A stretch of 25,176 bases of DNA from Sphacelaria rigidula (Eukaryota; Phaeophyceae; Sphacelariales), in contig CAXNAA020000176.1 of assembly GCA_964200075.2 (NCBI GenBank), forward strand, positions 1-25,176, written 5' to 3'. Numbering within the stretch: the stretch's first letter is position 1; each line of letters starts with the position of its first letter. Positions 1-9,300 of the stretch are shown here, in pieces. A model generated the notes under the pieces. It made no database searches and was not told where the DNA came from. It saw only the letters and a program-made list of their open reading frames with translations. A program made the position numbers and the translations under genes.

Positions 1-103
1 AAGGCTCGTGCCGGGGGGGAGAGGGGTTGACCCCTTGAGACCACGGACGCATCCCGAGGAAGGGCAAGGATTCCAAGTTTGAGGGGGGGGGGGGAAATGG
101 GTT
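1..103 (+). mobile_element. 3' part of a tRNA-derived SINE
   Basis: The segment shares the core TTGA-(3)-CCTTGA-(2)-CCACGGAC, then a GAGGAAGGG-type block, with the two longer SINE copies at 21245-21557 and 15380-15078. Its 5' part is cut off by the window edge. Where the other copies end in seven A, this one has a 12-base G run followed by AAA. It lies antisense to the ankyrin gene, in its intron. Confidence 0.55.
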
Positions 104-202
104 CAACGAGATGACTCCACGAGAGCAATCGAAAGGATAACCACAGTGAGGACTACGTGCTACAGAAATGCATAACCCATAGCAAGACAAACGAGAGTTT
201 AC

Positions 203-396
203 CTGAGAGCCAAGCATGAGAGCGTTCATACGCTCGTTGTTGCGCTTGCTGACATCCGCCCCAGCAGCGACTAGGATGCGAACAACCTCCTCATTCCCTT
301 CTTGCGTTGCACGCATAAGCGCTGTAGTTCCCTTTTGGTTCGCCTTATCAACGAGGGCGTGAGCCTTCACCAGAAGTTTCACGACTTCGGCATGCC
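203..396 (-). CDS. Ankyrin gene exon 7
   Basis: The acceptor ends GTAG at 397. Two bases complete the Gly codon, giving HFG-HAEVVKLLVKAHALVDK across the junction. The exon then encodes the repeat TTALMRATQEGNEEVVRI with loop AAGADVSKRNNER, and starts a further repeat MNALMLGSQ before donor GTAAAC at 202-197. The repeat wording resembles ankyrin families that are expanded in brown algae (from memory of that family, not a search). The next exon lies outside the window or within bases 1-196, where I see none. Confidence 0.85.
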
Positions 397-3300
397 CTAC
401 GTTCCAGGGCAGGATGGACCGGGGTAAGCAGGGGATTGAGCGTGTTTTTCTCACGACCTCTTGTATAACCCTGTTTTGGCTAGACTTCTTTCAAGAGCAT
501 CAGAAACTTTTCAGCCTGTCCACTCAGCTTCGACGATAATTGCACTTGCACTTGCACTTACCGAAATGAGACGCTTGGATAAGAGGCGTGGAGCCATTGT
601 TGCTGTCTATGTTCACATCGGCATTGACAGCAATAAGCATCTTGACAATTTCTTCACGTCCCTTGTGCGACGCGACCGAGACCGAAGTAATCCCTGAAAC
701 ACGCCAAAGCAGACACGATTGAGACGGTGGAGAGTGAGCGGTAGTGTAAGCGTTGACATGGACCCCCACAGATGGTTCAACCTATTGCGTAGCATGTGAT
801 ACAATGGCACAAGACTGTGTCTCCCTCTGTTGCAATCAGTTTCTGGTGGCCATGTGCATTACAAGACATACCACGACGTTCCTGATGTGCAACCCGTGTA
901 TGCGGGATTGCACGTTGACGTCTTCTTGACAGTTCAACCGTTCGCTACGCCACATGATCGTACGACGAATGAATCGTGCCCCCACCTTTGTGGTTTTGCC
1001 AGTTGACTTTCGTAGTTGATACCTCGAGAAGTGCGCGTACCGCCTCGTCATGGCCCGCTTTTGCAGCCACGTAAAGAGCAGTATCTCCATCGGTCTGAAA
1101 AGTCCAAGTATGTACGCAGCAATAAGAACACGGGTTGTATATTACGAGGCGTATTACGTTGTACCAAGCTTAGCGCCGGGGCAATGGTGTGTACGGGCTG
1201 CCGAGCGGGTATTTATACCTCCACTCATCTTTTGCTTTGTTCAGATTCCACCTTTTGAAGGCCAGGGTAGGTCATCTGGACCATTTTTTTCTTGGGGACA
1301 CACCCTAGTGTACATACATGGGGTGTTTTCTCTTGTCATTTTTCTCCCAGTCGAAAAAATTAACCACATCGGCAGGGAACGGAGCGACAAAGCTCCACGC
1401 GCCTGCCGTGTACCGCACAGTAATACCAGTCAGGACAATGATCAGTAACCTGTCGCTTGCCCCAACACAACTTTAATAGTATGCAGCGTTCACCTATATT
1501 GTGTGCGTTCAATGCGCCGATCTTCGACACTTGTAGTCATGCTGCGGTGACGGTGGCGAAATGAATACGATTCTCGACACATCACACACTGTACAATCGT
1601 ATTATACTGTGCTGCAGAGTGGGTGGAGAACATCTATTTATAGATTGTCCGACACTTCTCACACGACAGCCATCATGTAGCCGCTTGTGCTGCTGCTGCC
1701 ATATGCAGCACAGGACTGCCACCTACTGCAATCCAGCAGTAAGTTTTGGCATACTGACGACTACGGGCTGCGTTTCTAGGTCGTCGTGTGCAGGCAATCG
1801 TACATGCAATCTTCTGGAGAGGTTGTTCTGAGAAATGTTACCCGAACAGGTTCTGGGTCAAAAACTGCCCGGAAAATTGTTGATCCTTTCGTTCACCAAG
1901 TTCAAGTAATTAAACCTCATAACGACCTGACTTAGAGATTGAAGCCTCGTCAGATTACACACCAGTGTCATTACGCAGTGGCATATTTTCATCATCGGTA
2001 TTGGATGTGAGTATTGATGACGCACCACTATTAGTTGGTTTTGCGAGATGCTCACTTAATCTGTCAACGATCATCAGGCACTAGGTTCTTGGAAATTAGA
2101 TAGCTCCGGCTCCTACACATTGTTTGAACGGTGCGCTCATACTTCATCGCCACGTGCGGAACCACGGCCATAACTGTACCCTGACGTGCCAAGTCTTTCC
2201 TGACTGTCCTTGTCTCTGTTGCTTGATCGAATGTTCATTATTAGCGAAGAATCTACTCAGGGTGTGTCTTGGCACATTTTTTTCCATCGAAAAAGTGCGG
2301 TGAAACATAAATTTTTCGATCCAAGATGTCGAACACATTTCTGTTCCTAGCTGGCTTCCACTATTATTCTAATTAATGGCGCGCAGACAAGGAGTGAAAA
2401 ACAATAAAGTCAAGCTTTTTGGGTCGCACGGAGGGGCACTTGACTTTTATCTTTTAGACCACCACGCCAGGTACCACCTGTTCAAAAGACCATGCAAACT
2501 CCATGCAATTCATTCTCAGCTACCAATCGTGCGGCATAGAGCACGAGCTGAGCACAGGGATAGATACACTACAGTAGTTGGGTATGCTTTGTTTGATCTT
2601 TCATTGGCGGAAACTTGAGTATCTTCCGTCATGGTAGGTATCAGCGAGGGAACTGCGTTGTAGGGTGGGCAACCGAGTTGCGTACACGCTCACGGAGAGT
2701 GCAAGGAGTACAAAGCTGCACGTTGTCCAAGTCATTTTCACGTCGAATCGTAAGCAGAGAGCAGATACTCGTAGTCCTGCGCTATCTACACTGCACGTTG
2801 GCCGCTTATCTTCTACATCCTACAGTACGAGGCACGCACAAACGCACTCAAGACACTGCATGAAAACAGTGCAGACAGTACAGACTGTCTGGCTCAGACA
2901 GACAAGCGACCGTGTACTGTTTCACGAATTTTACTGTCATTTTTCTATCGAAAGCTTGAAAATCCGCTTGGACCCAACTCCAGCATATTGATTTCGACGA
3001 GGTTAATTCTACCGCCCCTTTTTTCGATCGAAATAGAATGTGCCGAAACACGCCCGTGGGAAATGAGCACTTTTCCCTGCACTGTATCCATGGAAGGGAA
3101 TGCCTTCAAAGTGCCAGAAGAACTTGAAAAATAGCGGATCGGATCCTCGCCCTTCACACATGTTTTCGCAGATCAAGCCCGCATCATCCAGTAATAAGCA
3201 TGAGCAGTACATCAGTTTCTCAGTAAAGTGCGTCACGTTAGTGCTGTGGACCTTAGCACAGTCACGTGATGCACAATCACGAAACCCCTTTCCGTACTGT

Positions 3301-6300
3301 ACTTGCGTAATCTTAGGCAGGAACAAGCACACAAGCAAAACGCGCGCCACTCCTCGAATCGAAACGGGCCCCAAGCATGCTCTACTATGTACCTCGCGGC
3401 CTCTCAGGACGTACATGATCTACAAAAGCTTGTGTGCTCATTCACACACCCAATACCACGAGTCAAGCCAACAAACAGCGAATCTTGTCTTGACGATGGA
3501 TGTCTTGTGTTGATCAAATGATACCCTTCCTGGAAGTCATGTGGTTATTTGCACGTCAACCCTCGCTCACGGATATTGGTGTCTGGTCTGATGGCGAGTA
3601 CTATAATAGGCGATGCTTACCCCGTCTTGCATGAATCTGTTGTGATTCCGTTTGTCAATTGCATCGTCCACATAGATTGACGACTTGTCGATGGTACAAC
3701 CAAGCGATGTGAGTAAAGTCAAGACATGTCTGGATAACAGTAGCTGCTCGTCATCCCGAGGTTTCATTGAACATTGTCAAAAGCTGCAGCACTGAGGTAG
3801 GTACCACGACAAGCCAAGCATCACTAGCAGTACAGGCCCACTTGTAAATTGTGTCCACTGCTACTTTGTACAGTATGCCAAGCTGCTCCAGTATTTTCGT
3901 GCGGAAATTGGCAAGTACACTTGACATCTTCGAGGTGCATGCACAAGAGGTACTCAGAGTAGCAGCATCGGGTGCTATTTTCAGCTAATGAGGGGGCGTG
4001 CGCGGGTCCAAAGATGACGCGTTTTGACGGAAATATGGCAGAAACATGTGAAGAAAAACGAAGGAAATAAAATCATATCTGCATGAAAAACAACTAGAAT
4101 TCGTCACTGTGCGGATGTTCAGTACCGGAGCGGCCAATCCTTGACCGCGACCCCGCCGTCGATCACCCGAGATCTCCTGTTGTCATTTTGGCCTCGAACT
4201 ATTGCTTTTCAAATGATAGCACGCCTTTCTACATGAACGTATGGACGTTGAAGTTCACACAGGAATTGATCCCGGGAGAACTCTTGCCTGCCGTTGAACC
4301 AAGTTAGGTGGGCATGTTCGCGAAAACCCCCGCTCGTCGGGTACCTATTTCCAACACATATACGCTGGCTGTCACGTCTGGTACAGTATGACATTCGCGA
4401 ACAACATACGTTCTGCGCTCGCTTTCGCAGTTGTGACGTTCCAATTCAGATTACATCGTCTCAACAGCGGTCAATGACCGTCGTGCAAATTGATCAGTGT
4501 CATCGCTGTTCACTGCACAGTCTACGCTGTTTACCTCTGCAGCGTATTCGAAGTGCTGCTACCTCGACAACGTGAGAGAGCACAATCAGATCTCAGAACT
4601 GACGTCGGTTAACGTGTTGAGAATACAGTACTCACGGCTTGAACGGGGCGTTTCTTGTTATTTTTTCGTTGTTGGTGATCTCCAAAGGTTTCTTTTATGT
4701 GCCACCGCTCGTAACAGTAAACGTTTGACCCCAAAGTCTAGGGATCGGGAGCTAATGGCATCCGCTCCGCATTCCGACAAGAAAAATGATTTCTGCATTC
4801 ATTATTGAATAACAGAAGGGCTGGCTGGTCCTCGGGGGTCCTGCAACTACACAGCCCCAGCTTTTGACTCTTCGTTACTCCTGCTCGATTGCATCAATCC
4901 CGATCGCTATCGTGAAGTTCACTTCTAGCCTCGAATTTCTACCTTTTCATTTCGCTAGAGGCGAAAACTGTGTTTTCTTCACCAGTGACGGCCAAAAAAA
5001 ACCCGTGAAAAACGAGGTCTTTACTCCGCATCATCCCGACCTCAACAACTCTGGGATTGTGCCCTACACGCGACGTGCTTCTTTTCCCAATATTTATCGA
5101 CTCTACAAGCTGGTTAAGATTGAACGCACAAAATTTTGACCGCGGGAATTCCTCACGCCGGTTTTTCGAGTTAGACCACGACATTTTGCACACATGTTCT
5201 GGAAGGCAGTATCTGAAAGTCGAAGAGGGTTTCTTCTTTATTTGGGGCTTCGCTGTCGAGATAGCCGGGGTCTGACCCCCCCCACCGCCCGCCGCGGTGA
5301 AAAAAAATAGTAAAAAACAGAAATAGGGACAGAAAAGCCGTTTTTGGGGNNNNNNNNNNAAAACTAAGAAGGGTTTTTTCTTTATTTGGGAATTCGCTGT
5401 GGAGATAGCCGGGGTTTAAACACATCCCCCCCCCCAAGACAAAAAATTAAAAAAAAAAACTCTTAGACTTTTAGATAGTGACGTCCAGAACATGTGTGCA
5501 AGCTTTCCTGGTCTAGCTCGAAAAACGGCGTGAGGAAATGCCAAAACGTGCGCTGAAGTAAAAAAAGTTAGTAATTACTGGATTCAGGTACAGAATCGCC
5601 GTTTTGGGGGTTGTTTCCAAGGTAAAAGACCCAGCCGATTCAGTTTTTCGGGTTGAGCAACGAAAATTGGTACACATGTTCCTTCGTACACCACCTAACA
5701 CTAAGATATCAAAAATTTGGTGTTGGGGCATTCTGTACCGGTTTCCTGGGGTCTGTGCTGGGACCCCCGGAAGCCGGTAGAGAACGGAGAAACTTTGAAA
5801 TCTTGCCAAGAATACAATTTTTCCATTTGGAGCATCAATACCTACGGAACTGCCAAGTTTGAGGATGATCTGAGCTTTTCTTCAACAGATGAAAGGGACA
5901 CCGTCTCGAGGCTCCGTGGGTCTTTCGTACGTATCATGAGTGGAAATCAAACGACAACAAAGCTCCACATCACCGAAACATTACGGTTTGGGGCAAAATT
6001 CGACCCCGTTGGAACCGTTTTCAACTCTGTTTCTCCCGTTAGATTCCCAAGCTGATGACGGTTAACACGATTTGAACCATGTGGAGAATCCGTGGAAATT
6101 GGGCTTGGAATTCATGTTTTCAATTTCGGAATAATTTGAAAGGCGCTGATTGGTCGAGACATGTTTTTGTCCATAGCGCCACCGCTATACCCTTGAACAA
6201 AAATCCGGCTATGTCACCCTTCTTGTCTGTTCATTGCGGTCAGTATGATACCACATTTGTGCATATTGGCTGGGTATTGCGTTCGTCATTAGCCGGGGTC

Positions 6301-9300
6301 AAAATTTTGTGCGTTCAATCTGAACCAGCTTGTAGTCCTTCCAAGTGCTGAGGAAGAATATCATGCGAGAAAAAGAAAAATGTTCGACTACGGAAATTGC
6401 CCAAACGTGTTGCGTATAGTACAGGGAGACGGACCGATCCCGATCGTTGTCGTGAATAATTTTACCCCAAGTTTTCTCATTCTTATCTACTCATCACACT
6501 GGAGCCGTAACGAAAGTTGTTTTCGACCACAATGGCCACTTACACCCCCGGTCAATTTTCGGAGTTGGGGCATTTTTTCAATCTCTCGCATGGTATCTTT
6601 CCTTAGGCCGGATATTATGGCACACAGAATTTTGGCCAATGGATTGCTCACTTTTGGGACGTTTGAGCCACTCCTTGACCCCCAAACAGGGAAAATCGCC
6701 AACACACGTCTTGGACACTTTGCATCACTCCACAGAGAGGAGCTTGGCCCACTTTTCAGATTCGCTTGGCTCCAAGGTCTCGAGAGCGGTCGCTGAACAA
6801 TAATTCGTGTCCAATAAAATCTACGGCGATCTCCACATGTTTTTGGGCAAACTGGTGCGGGTCGGCAAGCACAGATTTTCGCACACGAATTTTTGTTCAG
6901 CGGCCAATCTCGAAACCTTGGAGCCAAGCGAATCTGAAGAGCAGGCTAGGCTCCTCACTGTGGGATGATGCAAAGTGTCCAAGACGTGTGTTGGCGATTC
7001 TCCCTGTTTGGGGGTCAAAAAGTAGCTCAAACGTCCGAAAAGTAAACAATCCGTGGGCCAAAATTCTGTTTGCCACAATATCCGGCCTCAGCACTTGTAA
7101 GAAGCAGAGTCGATAGATGTTGGGGAAAAAAAGCAAGTCGTGTTTAGGACACAACCAACGACTTGGTGGTGTCGGGGTGATTCGGAGTACAAACCTCGTT
7201 CATCACGGGATGTCATTGGCCGTCACTGATGAAGAAAACACAGCTTTTGGCTCTAGCGCGATGAATAGGTAAAAATTCGGAACGAAAAATTGAACTTCAA
7301 GAGGATTATCGGAATTGATCCAGTCGAGCACAAAAAATCGAAGAGTCAGAACCTGGGGCTGTATACTGTACTTGAAGGACCCCCGAGGACCGGCTAGTAC
7401 TCAAGTCATTCAATATCGAGTGTGGCGATTATTTTTTTTCGGGAGGTGAAGTGGATGGGAGTAGCTCCAGATCTCCAGACTTTGGGGTCAATAGTTCTCT
7501 GTAATGAGCGGTGCCACGCGAAAAAACTTTTCAAGATTGCCAAAAACGAAAAAATTACGAAAGTCGCCTCGTTCAACCGGTAGGCGTTGTGTGTTACTGG
7601 ATTCTGAGAAATGATGTACACTGTTGTCGAGGGACTGGGGAGTTGATTGCACGAAGAAGGGGGTTATGAGTATTACACCTCACACAGTCCCCATGGACTT
7701 GCATGTAAATGAAGACGTTTTCAATTGGTTTGTGGACGACATTGGCACCAACACCATTCAACTAGATAGTTCTGTTTGTAGCGAGGTTTCAAACAGAACT
7801 TTTGTAGGATCTTCCTGGGTACGAGTGAGCGCAAGTAAAAAAAATCGGATTGACGTGGTGAACGGAAAACCGAGAGAGGCGATGAGTTTTAAGGTCATCT
7901 GAGAACTACACCACACACGATGATTAGTGTGGACATGAATCACCTAGTGAGTTGTTCATGGACGTTGGGTTCACTCCTGCCGGGGTTGCTAACAGTTGCC
8001 TTAGATACTGTTTTTATTGTGGTCGTCGCTCAAAGTATAGACGTGTCCGAAAGGGAAAAAAAAGCGTGACTTGTCGCCGAGACTGAAAGAAGTGACACCA
8101 CCTACCTAGAGCGGACATGAAAAAAGGACAGTCACCACGGGAAAAGTCAAGAAAGGAAATCAATGAGGCTCTAGCCTGCACCTGTCGAATGCTTTGCGCG
8201 TGTACATCAGTAACCGCAGATAGTCCAAACACCAGGGAGCTGACACCTTCACAAGTGTAACCGCTGTCAACTTCGGCACCAGATACTTTGTTCAAGTGAG
8301 AATGTTGGGCGGACTGCATGAAAGTTGACGGCAATTTTTCTCAAAAGTATAAGCTGAACCCTTACATCACTGGAGGTGTTCCATTTGTGGAGGCGTCATG
8401 CATCACTTACACTTGAAGGACTGAAAATGATGCCGATTTCACAAATGGGCCACCTACAGTGGTCAACAGGTTCAAGCAGCTGGAGGTGTGCAAGTCGACC
8501 GTTCTACGGTATTTCAGTTTGTGGCCGACTCACCAACAACTGAGCACATCGTAGATTGACTCACGGCAAACTACAGCTCGGCCGTAGGGCGCAGTGTGAC
8601 CCGCTTTTAACGTGTGAGCAATACGTAAATAGAGGGTATTGTTTTTGGTTGCTGGTAAATTTGCCCATATGCTTCGTTTTGTCGTGCGAAATATACCTTG
8701 ATCCAACCCCGGCAACACGAACGGAGTGCCAATAGAGAAAAGCTCAAGGGTTTCGCCGCCGGCCTTGCCGTCCAAAAAGCCGAATGAAACACCCCCCGTA
8801 GGACATTCCGCACATATACCGCTACAGATTTGGCGCCAGTCTATCCATGGGCCAACGGAATGATGACCTTGTGAAGCTTCAAGCATGTTGAGAGTTTCCT
8901 CGGGAGTGGGATGGAGAAGCGTCACGGCTGTCCCCCCCACCCCACCCCACCCCTTGATTTGGTACAAGTTGTGCTGACCCGCAGCTGCTCGTGCTCTCGA
9001 ATATTCTAGTATGGCTCGAGCTGTAAAAAATGTAATGCCATCTTTCCAGGTGCTCTGCAGGGCGCTACCGCACTTCAACCATTTCGAGCAAGGGCAGCGA
9101 GATCAGGGCCGGTGGTCGACGGACAATCCGCTCACAACTAGGAACTGGTTTAGGTCCCGGCAAACCTATCGTGAACCGGGATACAACCGATTATAGACGC
9201 GAATGTCTTCCGTTGAGAGGTGCTCGCGTCAGCAATAACGTCGCCGACGCGTCCGTTGTCGCCAAGCTCTCGCGGCTCTTGAACGTCTCGACTGGAAAAC

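Larger units (their letters stand above)
4608..7605. mobile_element. Nested inverted-repeat (foldback-like) element cluster
   Basis: The left arm, about 4608-5110 plus strand, reappears inverted at about 7605-7090, so about 500 bp forms terminal inverted arms around about 2 kb. Shared blocks include GACGGCCA / TGGCCGTC (about 4987 and 7212), GGACCCCCGAGGACC and its complement (about 4830-4845 and 7377-7392), and TTTGACCCCAAAGTCTA against its complement near 7478-7490. The interior holds further inverted and direct copies, listed separately. No transposase-like frame or obvious target-site duplication was seen, so this is a non-autonomous or collapsed element. It sits in the 7.4-kb intron of the ankyrin gene. 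Confidence 0.65.

Noticed and set aside
397-456. Extended ankyrin exon 7 starting near 455 (EVVRKTRSIPCLPRS)
   Set aside because: It is open but breaks the 33-residue period; the acceptor at 397 gives a perfect HFGHAEVVKLL junction.
836-1090. EDVNVQSRIHG as an ankyrin loop in an unspliced frame
   Set aside because: The frame is wrong for both flanking exons; the adjacent frame TSTCNPAYTG fits the phases.
3009-3513. Overlapping 135- and 137-residue ORFs
   Set aside because: Antisense shadows of each other with no domain, no splice support and unremarkable composition.
6487-7116. Two overlapping ORFs with the same apparent protein on opposite strands
   Set aside because: They are the two arms of one palindrome; amino-acid identity is lower than DNA identity.
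7720-7760. WFVDDIG as a reverse-transcriptase YVDD box
   Set aside because: No other reverse-transcriptase motifs nearby and the ORF is only 78 residues.
8014-8334. 106-residue minus-strand ORF in the long intron
   Set aside because: No domain, no clear splice context, and length within chance expectation.
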